From NCBI RefSeq assembly GCF_016808095.1, contig NC_068973.1, forward strand, positions 1,792,501 to 1,856,500: a DNA stretch of 64,000 bases, in the 5' to 3' direction. Under the pieces are notes generated by a model. The model ran no database searches. It was not told where the DNA came from and saw only the letters and a program-made list of their open reading frames with translations. The DNA comes from Vigna angularis (Eukaryota; Streptophyta; Magnoliopsida; Fabales; Fabaceae). The position numbers and the translations under genes were made by a program. Positions 25,201 through 37,934 of the stretch are shown here, one piece after another (the first letter of the stretch is position 1; the number at the start of each line of letters is the position of its first letter).

Positions 25201-26532
25201 TTCAATTATTAATTACAATTAAGAAGAAAACTTTAACTCTTAATAAAATTCAAAAGGAATGTTAACCCTAATTTGCTCATCACTTTAATTAAACATCAAC
25301 CTTGTTACTGATATCTCTTCTTACAATTTTCTCTTTCCAAAATTGTTTAGGAAGACAAAGAAACATTATGAATTATTCAATACAACACAAACATCCCAGA
25401 TATTCCAAAATTTATCATACAATAAAACAATAAATTAAAGATAAGCTTCGCATACCTTAATCAATTATAAAGCTTTAAGAGTGAAGATCAATCAACCACA
25501 TACATACTTTCTGCTATCTTCTAAAAATATAACCCTAAGCTTTTATTTTTCAACTTATTTAATCATGTTTTTCATAAACCTATCTCCCAAATATTTGAAT
25601 ACATGTCCATTCAATCCTAAACACACATCTCTAACCAACAAACTAACACATCACATTGAAAATATAGAACATCATAAATTTAACAACCATACAATAGCAT
25701 GGGTTACACTTATATCGACAAAATAAATAAACTAACATAGAATGTTATATTTTATTCAAGACTTGCACAAAACACCTTGTGAACTCATGTAGATTTTAAT
25801 AAAACATACTCAAATCTTATTTATAAACTCTACATTTTCTCGGGTCTTATATACCACATTCCCTTTCTACAATAGTTTTGTACCTCATTAAACTTCAAAA
25901 TAACAACATTAAAGATTCAATCAAATACCAATTCACAATCATACATAGCATTATGCTTCAATATAAAACATTCACTCATCAATACACCAACATCATTCAA
26001 CAATCATCTAAATTGATAACATATTCAATCAAACATTAATCTACTTCCTTGGTTGAAAAGCTCAAACAACTTTAGTAAGGAAAATACTTTTGCCTGAGCT
26101 CAATTAACTCTCTTTGTACTTACAAGATCGTAGAATTATGATTAGGATAAGTACTTAAGACCACTATTAAAAAAAAGTAGGAAAAGAAAGTTAATGCACG
26201 TGTGTTCAATCTCTTTGCATGTCTTAAAATGAAAATCAAAAGAAAAAAAGAGAGTAGAAACTAACTTACTCAGTAATAAAAACTGATCAGTTGAAAATGA
26301 AGAGTACGCGACAATAATCGTCTAAGAACCTTTGTGGCATGAATATTTCAAAAGTTAGAACTTTTATTAAAATAGGAAAGAAGACTCAAAAGATGAGATT
26401 TGAAGAGATAACGAATGTTTCAGATAATGAAACGTGTTAATTATATTATTGAATTATTTTAATATTTAAATAATTAGTCTCATATTTTAAAACAAATATA
26501 AACTTTAATACTTTATTTTATAGGTTATTACA
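22226..26532 (-). mobile_element. Ty3/gypsy-type LTR-like segment (solo or orphan LTR)
   Basis: The segment starts TGTAACATCCCG and ends GGTTATTACA, giving TGTAA...TTACA termini. Read on the minus strand it ends GGGATGTTACA, a terminus I associate with long Tekay/Del-type gypsy LTRs. The minus-strand interior is also LTR-like: an AT-rich beginning, a GC-rich centre at about 24120-24900, then a G/T-rich tail around 22450-22850. No gag-pol frame is present, and long frames within it (24372-25103 plus, 24470-25081 minus) match nothing I recognise. Directly beyond the 22226 edge the minus strand reads TGGTAT, like the first six bases of a Met-tRNA primer site, which would make this a 5' LTR of a truncated element. 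No matching 5-bp target duplication was found, so the boundaries are provisional. A 281-bp internal tandem duplication is listed separately. Confidence 0.5.
22944..23505. repeat. 281-bp tandem duplication inside the gypsy-like LTR
   Basis: Two head-to-tail copies (22944-23224 and 23225-23505) both begin ttccctgtcacaacaaggc and run on through the same 281 bases. Only a handful of substitutions separate them by eye (for example aatgttc versus aaggttc, and ttttttgc versus ttttcgc). The high identity points to a recent local duplication. Confidence 0.9.
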
Positions 26533-27168
26533 TGTATTATTGATCTTATACTTAAATATATCAAAATATCTAAAGTATCACAAGAAAAATATGTATAAAT
26601 ATAGAAAAATATGTATAAATATAGTGATTTAGGTAGTATGGAGATTATTCTCTTTGCAAATTTATTTGAACAAATTTATTCAAATGAAAATTGGTTGATC
26701 TCATCTTATGAGAATATTAATAAATAAATTTTAACAAAAATCTTATATGATAAAAGGTAATATGTAATGAAATACCATTCTCTTTAGTTAAGCAAATGTG
26801 TAAGGGTACCCTTTGCATGAAATAAAGTATGTGGAGTTAATTTTTAATCATTGAAGGAGAAATTAACACGTGTTTTAATTTTAGTTATTTTTAACCTACA
26901 AAAAAGTTTGAGGTATATTATGAAAGGAAAATGACAACTTTCATGACAACTCCCAAAGACCCTCGTTGCTTTGAGATCTTCTTCTACAAAGAAAAAACTG
27001 TACAAATGTATACAAAATTAATAATACGATGAAAAATTATATATTCATCTAAGAATATTTCTGCTGTAATTTTTATTTTTACAGTAATGATATTTTTAAG
27101 CAAAGAAAGAGGGCTGTATATATTTGAAAAGAGAGGGCTACAAAAAAAAAGTTTGTGTAAATATAGTA
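26533..27168. other. AT-rich spacer between the LTR-like segment and RPL27
   Basis: No gene is visible. A 20-bp phrase (aaaaatatgtataaatatag) is repeated twice in tandem near 26585-26625. The right end passes into the RPL27 promoter. Confidence 0.5.
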
Positions 27169-27222
27169 GGCCCATTTTGAAAACACAGTCTAGGAAGGCC
27201 CAACCCAAATTCTCTAGGGTTT
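27169..27222 (+). promoter_or_regulatory. Site II and telo-box motifs of the RPL27 promoter
   Basis: GGCCCA occurs at 27169-27174 and 27197-27202 (reverse complement TGGGCC, the site II motif), followed by TAGGGTTT at 27215-27222 (the telo-box core). This combination, about 85-135 bp upstream of the start codon, is the established signature of plant ribosomal-protein and other growth-linked promoters, where TCP factors bind site II and the telo-box works with it. The match in sequence and spacing supports the L27 call and implies expression in dividing cells. Confidence 0.75.
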
Positions 27223-27304
27223 GTAGATCTATAAGTCACCAAACCCTCGTTTATTCGCGACCTCAGTTTCAGAGAGAGTGAGACGTACAGAGAGAGGCGC
27301 AAAA

Positions 27305-27712
27305 ATGGTGAAGTTTCTGAAGCCGAACAAAGCAGTGATAGTGCTGCAGGGCCGTTACGCGGGGAAGAAGGCGGTGATAGTGCGAACCTTCGATGACGGC
27401 ACGCGCGAGCGCCCCTACGGTCACTGTTTGGTTGCAGGAATAAAGAAGTATCCTAGCAAGGTCATAAAGAAGGACTCGGCCAAGAAGACCGCCAAGAAGT
27501 CGCGCGTGAAGGCCTTCATCAAGCTCGTCAATTACCAGCACTTGATGCCCACTCGCTACACGCTCGACGTGGACCTCAAGGACGCCGTCAACCCCGATGT
27601 CCTCAACGCCAAGGATAAGAAGGTCACCGCCCTAAAGGAGACCAAGAAGCGCCTTGAGGATCGCTTCAAAACCGGCAAGAACCGGTGGTTCTTTACCAAG
27701 CTCAGGTTCTGA
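27305..27712 (+). CDS. RPL27: 60S ribosomal protein L27 (eL27)
   Basis: A single exon encodes 135 residues, [16 protein letters not shown]... to ...[10 protein letters not shown], matching plant eL27 in length and at both ends. eL27 is a structural protein of the large cytosolic ribosomal subunit. The KOW-type segment near residues 10-35 ([20 protein letters not shown]) is visible, followed by the Lys/Arg-rich RNA-binding body. An in-frame ATG at 27278 would add nine residues (MRRTERGAK), but the start at 27305 gives the universally conserved MVKF beginning and sits in a better context (aaaaATGG), so it is preferred. The coding region is far richer in GC than its surroundings, as expected of a highly expressed gene. 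Upstream site II and telo-box motifs fit a ribosomal-protein promoter. Nothing is broken. Confidence 0.97.
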   Translation: MVKFLKPNKAVIVLQGRYAGKKAVIVRTFDDGTRERPYGHCLVAGIKKYPSKVIKKDSAKKTAKKSRVKAFIKLVNYQHLMPTRYTLDVDLKDAVNPDVLNAKDKKVTALKETKKRLEDRFKTGKNRWFFTKLRF

Positions 27713-29369
27713 GCTAAATTGTACGCTTTTGTTTTCAACCGTTTTCATTGGATCTCCCTTTGTCGTTTTAATTATTGCTTTATAATGCTATTTTGAGGTT
27801 AGATTTTTAAACTGTTGTTTAAATTTTTGCTCAATTGAATGTTTAATGTGCTTGTGGAGATTATAAATGGAGCTTTTAGGGATTATAGATCGAATGCCTT
27901 TGGTTTGAATTTGCGATTTGCCTGATTATGTTCTTGGATTTTGATAGTTAGCCGCGTTCTGCCTTCAACCACATAGTTATAACAAGGCAAAATTAAAAAG
28001 TAAGAAATCATATACTTAGTTTAAAATGTTGAGACTTCAACACATATGACTTAATAACGTATTCAGCCATTGAAGTTTCGAATTATTGTTTATAATCTGC
28101 CTTGCTCCATCCAGATTTAAACCCCTTGTTTTAGAGATATCAAATCTAATTTCTCATTTTGTCGTTTCATGTATACACTGATTTTGCTGTATCCGAGTTA
28201 TTGGTATAAAGACGGAAATTTGATTGAAATTCACGTTTAGGTGTTACCCTTTTTTGGTTTTAGGGTTTGACTATGGTCTGTCTGGGTTAGAGTTTATGAG
28301 ATTGATTTTGGATGAAGATGTTTTGGAATAGAAATGCATGCGGGTTGGTACTGCAATGTGTGGTGATTTGCAGTTATCTTGATATACGCTGCATTACTTA
28401 GCTTCAGCGTCCACTGGCGTCGTTTATGGAACAGAATTCAAGTCAGAGGATGATTGTTCGCGTAACTAATAAGATTATTATTGTATTAAGACTTATGGTT
28501 TTTGAATATCTAATTAAGTATTTAAAACTTTTAATTTTTTTTATATTTATTAGTTTATTAACATTACTGCAATATTAATTTATTATAATATATGAATACA
28601 GTAGTTAATGGTATATTAGGACGTTATTCTGGGTACATTTAGCCAATTAAAGATTATAGCAAGATTATAAGAAGTGCTATCGTGCTTGCATTTGATTCTA
28701 TTCGAATTTTGATTACTGTATATACCATCTTAAAAGTTTACGGTGTGATTTTATTGGCAGATTAATCATTAAGTTTTTTAAAAGGGAACGAAAGTGATAT
28801 ATAAGGAGTGATATTAATGTGTAGGTTAGCATTTTAGCAACACAAAATTAATCATATGATAGTGTAGGTTAATATTTTAGCAACATAAAATTTACAAAAT
28901 TAAACAATACAATTTGATGAGAACATATTTGAACTTAATCCTAATACGTGTGTAACTTACTTATCACAAAAATAGTGTTAAAAACTGTAATACATAGAAT
29001 GAACAAGAGTCAAATAACCTGCCTTTTATCATTAAGCCCTTTAAACAAATCAAAACAAAAACATTTAAGGGACAAATACCATGAACATACATTACACAAA
29101 TCATTAAACTTCATGTAATAGCCAATTAGGAGGTAACTAATAGAGCAAATTCATGAATCAACAACCGATTCAAGGGAAGCAAATAACTTACATTTTAATA
29201 TTATAATTATTTACTAATTTATTTTAGAGTCAAATATTCTCTACAACCACACAGTATAACTAAATCGAACTCTCAACTAAACTTTGTATATTCTAACATA
29301 ACAATAGATTGAGTTAACCGATTATGATAAATAAATTATGTTTTAATTTTTAACTTATATCTCTAAAAT

Positions 29370-29435
<66 letters not shown>

Positions 29436-29695
29436 TAACATGCACTTGTAATATATTTTTATCTAATATGTATTTTTAACATAAAAAGTCTGAATTCCAT
29501 AATCATAATTTAAAAAAAAATGGTTGAAATTTTGTATTATCTGGTTTTAATTTTTTTTTATCTATACTTTATACTGCTATTGTATAGCTCTTTTAAATTT
29601 TAACTAAATTATATAACTCAAGTTTTACAATTAAATTTACTTTACTTTAATTAAACTCTCAAATATGAAGTTTATATAAATAAAATGGAAAGACA
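27713..29695. other. RPL27 3' region and AT-rich intergenic DNA
   Basis: The first few hundred bases should contain the RPL27 3' untranslated region; no unique polyadenylation site can be assigned by eye. The rest is AT-rich with no coding potential. A (TA)n tract lies at 29372-29432. Confidence 0.5.
29372..29432. repeat. (TA)n microsatellite
   Basis: Uninterrupted TA/AT dinucleotide tract of about 60 bp in intergenic DNA, about 270 bp before the decayed copia remnant. Confidence 0.97.
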
Positions 29696-32060
29696 AGTAG
29701 ATATAAGGTGAGACAAATGTGGTGGATATTATGAGAGCTATGATGAAAATGGACGACATCTTAGTCTATTTGTTAAGTTTACCGAAAAATGTGATATTTG
29801 TGCTCAATACACAATGTCATACATATGAGAATAAAATGGTGTATTAAAAAGACGTAATTAAATCTTAATTGATATAGCTAGGAGTATATGAAGTAATTCA
29901 TGTTTACTTGTATCATTTTGGAAGTATGAGACTATCATGTATTTGTTGAATATGGTTCTTAGTAAAGTTGTTCAAAAAACTCATACTGAATTATGGTCAA
30001 GTAGAAAGTCGAGTTTGAGACATTTGCATGTTTGAGATTGTAAAGTAGAAGTAAGAATATACAATTCACAAGAAAATAAATTAGATAAAAGAATGATCAT
30101 AGTGGATATTTCATTGATGATCTGAGAAAATCAATAGTGTATATTTTTTATTGTCCTACCATAATACAAAAACTTTTAAATCTGGAAATGTTCAGTTAAT
30201 TAAGAATGGTGAAATCAGTATGAGTGAACATTCATAAAATATGGATATTAAGGAAGTTAGAGTACAAATTCTTGTAGCTAATACTTCTTTTTTAAGATTT
30301 GTTGTTCCCCATGTTGTAGAACCACGCAACAATCAATAACAACAAATCTTAAAGAAGTAGTACTAGCTACAATAAATTAATGATTATAAGGTTAACAATA
30401 AACCGATAGTAAAACAGCCATTAAAAATAGTATTAAGAAGATCTCACAAAGAAAGATATGTATGATATTTTAAGTTATTGTGTGGTTCATTTACAAGAGT
30501 ACAAAATGACTTAAGTATTGATAGCGACACAATTGCATTTTCAAAAGTCACTAATGGTGATAATTGTGCTAAGTGGTTAGATGTTATGAAATACGAGCTT
30601 AAATTAATGGCACAAAATGTTGTATGAGACCTTGTGGAATTGTCAAAAGGATGCGATAAAGTTAGGTGTAAATGGGTCTTTATGACTAAATGTAAATCCC
30701 ACGGCAATATCAAATGTTACCAGACTTAACTTGTTGTCAAATGTTTTACTCATAAAGATGACATTGATTATAAGAAAACATTTTTGTTTGTTTCAAAGAA
30801 AGATTCTTTTAGAATTATCATGGCATTAGTAGCTCATTATGATCTTTTAGTTACGTCAAATGTGTGTTAAACTTGTCTTTCTGAATGAAGATTTATAAGG
30901 AAGTTTATATGGATCAACCGACAAGGTTCCTTAAAGAAGTAAAGGAGTACACGATGTCTGTAAACTTAATAAATCAATACATGGACTTAAGCAAACTTCT
31001 TAGCGGTGGTATACTAAGTTCAATAATACTATTATGTTATTTGGATTTAAGGAAAACATTGTTGATCAGTGTATATATCTGAAGGTAAGTGGGAGGAAGT
31101 TTATGTTTTTAATTCTATATGTTGATGATATTTTGCTTGCGACTAATGATCTTGGTCTATTAAGTAAGATTGGGAGGGAGGTTTGTCTTTAACAACTTTA
31201 AAATAAAAGATATGGATGAGACATATTATATGATATGAATAAAAATATTTCGTGATAGATCATAATGACGGTTACATTGATATGAGAAAGCATATACTAA
31301 TAAAGTTTTAAAGAGATTTAAAATGGATAAATATTAAACATTTTTCATTCCAATACATAAAGGAGACAAATAGTCTCATGCAATGTCCAAAGAATGATTT
31401 GGAATAAAAGTAAATGACAAATATCTCTTATACATTTGTTATTAAGAGTTTGATGTATTCTCAAACATGTACGATGCCAAATATTAGCTTTGCAGTTGGT
31501 ATGCTTGGTAGATATGAAAGTAATCCAAGGTTCAATCATTGGCAAGTTGTAAAGAAAGTTTAAGATACATATGAGGAACAAAGAAACACATGTTTACTTA
31601 TAGGAAATCCTATCACCTTAAAGTGATTGGTTATACAAATTCAAACTTTGTTGACTGTATGGATACAAGAAAGTCCATATTTGGTTATGTGTATCTTTTA
31701 ATCGAAGGAGCAATTTCATAAAAAAGGTGTGAAACAATCTATCATTATTGCATCCATTACGGAAGCTAAATTTGTGGAATGCTTTGAGACCACAATTCAA
31801 GCTTATTAGTTATGAAACTTTATTTTAGAACTTGAAGCAGTATTGTCAAGCCGTTGAAAATTTATCATGATAATTCTGCAATAGTCTTCCTTTTTAAGAG
31901 TGACAAGTATTCCAAAGGCACTAAACATATGAAATTGAAATACTTTATCATTAAAAAATAAGTTCATAATCATAAAGCGTTAATATAACAAGTTAGCATT
32001 GATATTATAATTGTTGACCCTTTAACAAAAGGGTTACCACCCAATTTTTTTGCCGACCTG
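29696..32060 (+). pseudogene. Decayed Ty1/copia pol remnant
   Basis: Pieces of a copia polyprotein can be read in order on the plus strand, in shifting frames with many stops. Near 29702-29800 is an integrase-like part (DKCGGYYESYDENGR), near 30010-30120 an integrase C-terminal part (LRHLHV...VEVRIYNSQENKLDKR), at 30885-30950 a reverse-transcriptase part (EVYMDQPTRFLKEV), near 31115-31150 the catalytic LYVDDILLATND, then RNase H-like text, and near 32010-32040 DPLTKGLPP. This order matches integrase, RT, RNase H of copia elements. Its wording resembles the TNT1-94-type lineage more than the two intact elements in this window, so it is probably an older, separate insertion. No LTRs could be assigned. 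It is not functional. Confidence 0.8.
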
Positions 32061-34739
32061 GAGAATATGGACATTATGTCTATCATTGAATGTTAATGTT
32101 ATTAATGCTTATGTGACGCTCTAAGCTTTTTAATTCATAAGTTTATGAGATTTGTGTTTTTTTCTTTGTGTGCATGTGCATGCAAATTACAATAAGAAAA
32201 ACAAATTATGTTATTGTTATTAAAAATGACATTATCTTTGAACCCGACTTCTCATTGTAAAGTTATATTAAGGAAAAAAGGATGATACAATAGTACATGG
32301 AAGAGAACATGTGGTCTGAATGATTTGCAACTGCCATGACTCTTGTTATTTCTCTATGTTTAATTATCAATAATAATTGAACCAATTTATGTAATGTTAT
32401 GACCATATGAGTCAAGTGGAAGAATTTTAAAATTAATTGACAAATTAATTATTATGTGACTCCTTAAAATAAATATTATGATGAACCTAAATGTGGTTTA
32501 ATAAAATACAAGGACTTATGGGTTATTATGAGAAGTTATATTAAAATAAAATAAAAACAAATTTATGGATATTGGTTAATAAAAGAGGATTATTCGAGTA
32601 AGTCATCAAGAAAGTGTGACAAGAGAAAAAAAAGACAAAGAACCATGTGTTGAACCTATTTAAATGAAACACTCTAGGAGTGTTTGTCTTTGAGTATGCA
32701 TCCCAAAACAAATTAACTACTACTTTATAATAGACATGATTATGATAAATTAAAAGGTCTCTATTATTTTTTAACACAATATATGAGTTATCATATTTTC
32801 TTAACATTTTCCTACTACTTTATAATAGACACGATTGTGTGAAATTAAAAGGTTTTTATTATTTTTTAACACAATACATGGGTTATCATGTTTTCTTAAC
32901 ATTTTGCTTTGTCCCAAACAAGTTTCCACTTATTCCTCACCATCTCATTCAATCATTATATTGCTTTTTCATTCTTATATGGTAATAATAATAATAATAA
33001 TTAAATTTGGTCTAATCATTTTGACTAACATAATAATTGTAATGGTTGTACCAACTATTTTAATAATTTAAATTATATCATCATATCATATGAATCTAAT
33101 GTCCATGTCAAAATATTGAAATTCAACACATGTATAGATCTTCATTTTCTAAAAATGTTCTATTAGTGATTGTTTGTTAGTTGAAAAATTGTTTAATAGT
33201 TATGTAAATGTAAACCGGTGTTTAATAACTTTAAATTTGTCTATTAATGTAAGTGTTGAATGACTTACTAATTTGATGAACCAATGATCATTTCCTATGT
33301 TTTACTGTTAGTTAGAGGTTTTGTATACTTGTAATTAACAAGTTATTGTCTAATATCTAGAGGCATACACTTTCTTAAAATAATTAATATATTAAGTTAC
33401 AATTAAATACCTATTAGGTAAACTAACCAATAAAACAATTATGTTTAGTTTCCACATTAGTATTACATTATTTCTCTGGTTCTTTGAACTCATTTTTACC
33501 ATGTCCAATATTTGATATAAATATCTTAGATATTTGATATAAATATCTTTTAAGAGTGACAGTCTCAAACATCCGTTTTCAATTAAAAAAAAAAAGGTTC
33601 CAACATAAATTCACCTTGTTCTAAATTTCAAAAACACAAAATACAAGTAAAAAAATATAATACTGATAATTTATAATGTTATAATTATTTACATATCTAT
33701 TAATTTGAAAATTGATGATGTACCTCATGTTTTTTACTTAAGAGAATCAACACAATTTCCAATAAATATTCTTTCATAAAAAATAATATGATAAAATGGT
33801 ATGATAAGATTGAAGTGGTTACCCATATAAAGATTCTGACATGACCACAATGACAATGTTAATTTCAAAGAAATAATAAAAAGTGTTATATGATAATTCA
33901 ATTTAGCTTTAATGTGTATTTGTTTTTTATATGAATTTTTCACTTACTACACATGTTTAAATTATTCGCAAAAAGTTAATCGAGTCCCTCCATTATAAAT
34001 AATAAATTGTATTATTAATACTAATTTATAACATCTTTTATTCTTCATAATTTTTTTATTTACTTTTGGTAAAAATAATTATTAATAATAAAAATGACGA
34101 AGATGTCCATTAGGTAAACCTTAAACCTAAACTTATTTTTAACTTGTTTTTATGTGCACAATTAAAATATCCATTTATATTAAGATGACACTTAATTGCT
34201 AGAGTATCTTCTGACTCACAAAATCCTTTATAATAAGTAGGATGAGTACCAAATCCACAATATTATGACAAATTTATACCAAAATTTAAAAATGCTATTG
34301 AATGACAATAATTGTGCTCAATAAAATATGATATTAGTGCTTTTCTATACCTATTACCTTTTTTTTCCACCTCTAAAAGGGTTTTAAATAAAAACAAAAT
34401 ATATTAAAAGTAACTTAGAAAAAGACTCTACAAATATATTAAATAATTATTTATTATAAAAAATCATCTGCACTAAAATTTAAAAATTTATATTTATTTT
34501 TATAATTACTTTATAAAATATATTTATTTAATAATTATATTTATTATAATAATAATTATTTTATTTTTCATTATAAAAAAAGTTTACGCTTGCAATTAGG
34601 TGTTTTCAGTATTTTGGATATTTAATTTTCTTATATAATTTTATTGCAAAATGGATTATCCGGAAATATTTTTTAGTCAGAATAAAGGAAGTCAATACAA
34701 AAAATTAAAAATAAGAAAGAAAAAAAAAGAAGGAAATAA
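32061..34739. other. AT-rich intergenic DNA before ATXR7
   Basis: No gene is seen. The stretch starts just after the decayed copia remnant and may include its unrecognised 3' LTR. It contains the 95-bp tandem duplication described separately and a short TAA-repeat run near 32981-33000. Confidence 0.45.
32717..32906. repeat. 95-bp tandem duplication
   Basis: Copies at 32717-32811 and 32812-32906 both begin ctactactttataatagaca and end in ttcttaacatttt plus two bases. They differ at roughly ten positions by eye, so this duplication is older than the 281-bp one at 22944. Confidence 0.85.
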
Positions 34740-37700
34740 GAGGAGTGAGATGAGGGCAAATCATAGGAACAAAGCAAAATGTTGAGAGTTGATCCCTAAC
34801 CTCTGTGTTGCCCTCACCTCTCCTAATCTCCAATTCCCTTCCAACTGCAAATTGAAATTCAGTTGTGTCTCCCAAAACCAATCAGATTCATCTATGCCCT
34901 AAAACCACCGGATCAAATCAAATCGAACAAAACCAACTCAATTGCGCGATCAGAAGGTTCTCTCTCTTGAATCTTGAAATCTGCTTTTCCGCTCACACTT
35001 TCTCCATCCTCCATAGTCTATAAATAAAACGCGCAGATTGTCAATTATTTTTGTTATTTAGTTATATATTGATTATGATTAGTTAATTTTGTTTGAGACC
35101 AATGAAGGTTCGTCCTTAACAAATGAGTGAATTGTTTGTTTTGTCATAAATTAGTTTACAGCAGATAAGAGAGTTTGGAACCTTAGACAAAAGGTTTGTT
35201 TTGCCATACATTATAGGGGGATTCTTGTTCCCTTCATTATTGTGCTTGTATTTTTTCTGTGTTTGTTGGTGTTTGAAGTGGCACTTAACTGATACTGTGT
35301 ATGAATTGCAAAGAGACACTGAGAGATGAAGGAAGAAAAAAATTAATGCCACAGATGGATTTATATAATTTATGAGGGATATAATCTTAAACCTCTGTTT
35401 GTTTTCTTTTGTCATGTTTAAGCAAATTTTAATTTGCCTATCCTACTTGGACTGCTGCAATCTGATTAAATTACCCAAATTTTCCTTATATTTGAACTGA
35501 AGCCCTAATTCTAGGACAAAGTGTCACTGTTCCATCACATGAGGCCGAATTATGTTTGTCTTCAATTGATGTTTCAGCTCCAAATTCTAGTATGGTAAAA
35601 AATTTTCTATAGTTCTATTTAGGTTGGTAGAAAGATGGTTGCATTGTAAGATGAGAATTAAACCTCACTTATATACTATAATCCTTACTATTCCTAGTTG
35701 ATGTGGGTTCTCTAATGCACCTCACACCTAGGAATGACACTAGGATAGGTTCTAAATGACTTTGATACTGTTTTAATTGAGTTTATACTTACTGTAAATC
35801 TTATTTGTAAGTTTAGGATTACATCCTACTTATATATTATAATATGATATTATTCATAGTTGATGTGAGATCTGCAACACTCTATGATGTCCTGACATTT
35901 GTCAAATCACTTTTATGATTATTATTTGCGAATTCGTTTGTTCTAAAATTAAAGTAACACATCGTATAATTACTGTTAGTAGGCTTATGCTCATTATTAT
36001 GGGGTTATGAGTGGTGCTCCATAATCAGTTTATGGAGAAAGTCAATTGCAATCTTATTTCATGATAATTATTCAGCAGCTACGAAATGTAACTGTTAATA
36101 ATGCATGTGTATGATGTTTTGCTTATAAAGTACATAACTTATTCAGCAATTCAACCAGAGCCAGTGAGAGGAGTGAAAGTTGTATTGTAGATCCATTGCC
36201 TCAATTGTGCAGTCAAGGTAATCTAAACAGTGGGCACCTGACTTATTCAATCTTCCTTTTCCATCCAGGCTTGCGATGGGGAAGGGAAGTAGAAGTTTCT
36301 AGACTTACTGGTCAATTATGTTGTAAAAGTTCAAGATATTACACGAGATGTGGAAGGGATGGGGAGTCAGAAATTGAAGGGCCTAAGTTTGTCACCAAAG
36401 ATGAAAAATTACACCTGAAGATTAAGATGTGAAAAACTCACAAGGTGAAGGAGAACATATAAATTTCAACAGTAAATTAAACTTTACCCAAAAATGCATA
36501 TTCATAGTTTTGTGAGTCTTAACTTATAGTTCCAAAAGAACTCCAAATTAGTTAAAATCACAATGAACTCATAACCAGCTAGCCTAAATGCTTAGAGCAA
36601 ATTCTGTAAGCAAGGGCAGAACTGCACAATCCAGCAACAATACAAGACTTTCAGATTCCAGAAATGTGGAACAATAGCAGAATAGAGACAAGAGTGCAAG
36701 GTATTAGAATATATCAGTAGAAAAAAGAGGCAAAACAAAGCATAATCGTGAAGTGGATGCAAGAGCAGAGGCATAGCGATAAGAGAAGAAGAAAATGTAC
36801 GTGTGATTATGGTCTCAGCTCAAACAATGCAAAATAAAAAAAAGCCTGTGCAAGAAGGATCATAAACAGAAGCATTAATTTTCACAATATCAAGATTGTA
36901 TGATAATCCTCACAATTTTCACTACATTTTTATTGAAAAGTGGTAGTACTATAAGACAAGATTATTTCATATTTGAGATTTTCTGAGTTTGGTCATTTAG
37001 TCCTTTTCAAGAACTAACTTTTAATTATATAGTGAAGTATTTAGGCCATAATTATATGTTGGAAAAAAATGGAGGAAATTTGGCTTATATACTCATTGAT
37101 TAGTTTAGTTTTATTACATGTCAAGTTGATAATTGTATCATAGAATGGTTATCTTTCATTACTTCTATTCATTCTATTTTATATACCAATTTTTAACTGT
37201 CACATTACTTTGCATATATTTAATTTGTTGAATCCCTTTTTGTTGGCACAGATTTTTCTATTTCCAAAGGTTCATGGTATTCTCAACTGCTTTTCTCCAC
37301 GAAGGGGGCCCCTTTTTTTCTAGAAAAAGGCCAAGGGCATTAGATCTTGGACATCAAAATATAGATTTACATGCAGATGCAGAAAGGTCTTAATTTTTTG
37401 GTCATTACATGATATTCTTGCATGGTATAGGTCTTTTACGTGGTGGAATTAATAAAAAAATTTCCATTCATAGCTTGTTAGACATGCTTTATCACTCAAT
37501 TCATTGAGGTTCAATTTGGTTGTATGTTTGATTGTGATTTTTCTAACAAATCATTTCATTTCAGAGTCCATTCATTATTATGTTATGATATTATCTATTT
37601 GTCATGTTTTTTCTGCTAGTAAGTTGATATTTCTGACATGCTACCATATCATTTCATAGGGACTTGTATTTGGATTTTGGATTTTGGATTTTACTTTTAT

Positions 37701-37934
37701 TTGTTTTTTGTATTCCTGAGTAGGATATTTCATATTATTTATTGGTTGTATCCCTTCGTATAAATTATTTTCTTTCAAAAATCATTAAAGACAGAGAAAG
37801 CTGCTGACAATTGATGGAATTAAGACTACTAATTTAAGGCCACATTTTACACTTAAGACATTAATCTGTGAAAAAATCTTACCTCCAGTCCTTTTTGTTA
37901 TTAAATTTTCTTATTTGTTTGAGTGCTTCCCTAG
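34740..37934 (+). other. Probable 5' part of the ATXR7 gene, exons unresolved
   Basis: The pyrimidine-rich, less AT-rich text at about 34790-35020 looks like the first transcribed exon or 5' untranslated region of the downstream methyltransferase gene. A candidate coding exon lies at 36145-36216: it follows a TTATTCAG acceptor, is open in only one frame (SNSTRASERSESCIVDPLP...), and ends at a CAAG/GTAAT donor. Its exit phase does not match the entry phase of the GYF exon at 37935, so at least one exon is missing from this reading. An in-frame continuation to 36429 is also open. Without transcripts the start codon cannot be assigned. Confidence 0.35.

Noticed and set aside
22226..26532. CATGT near both ends considered as a target duplication of the LTR-like block
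   Set aside because: It would require the element to begin AACATCC rather than TG, against LTR convention. It overlaps the TG/CA termini themselves, so it is probably coincidence.
36196..36432. 78-codon frame in the presumed 5' part of ATXR7
   Set aside because: It begins with TTG, and its exit phase cannot be joined to the GYF exon. It may include a real exon (36145-36216) but could not be supported as a coding region by itself.
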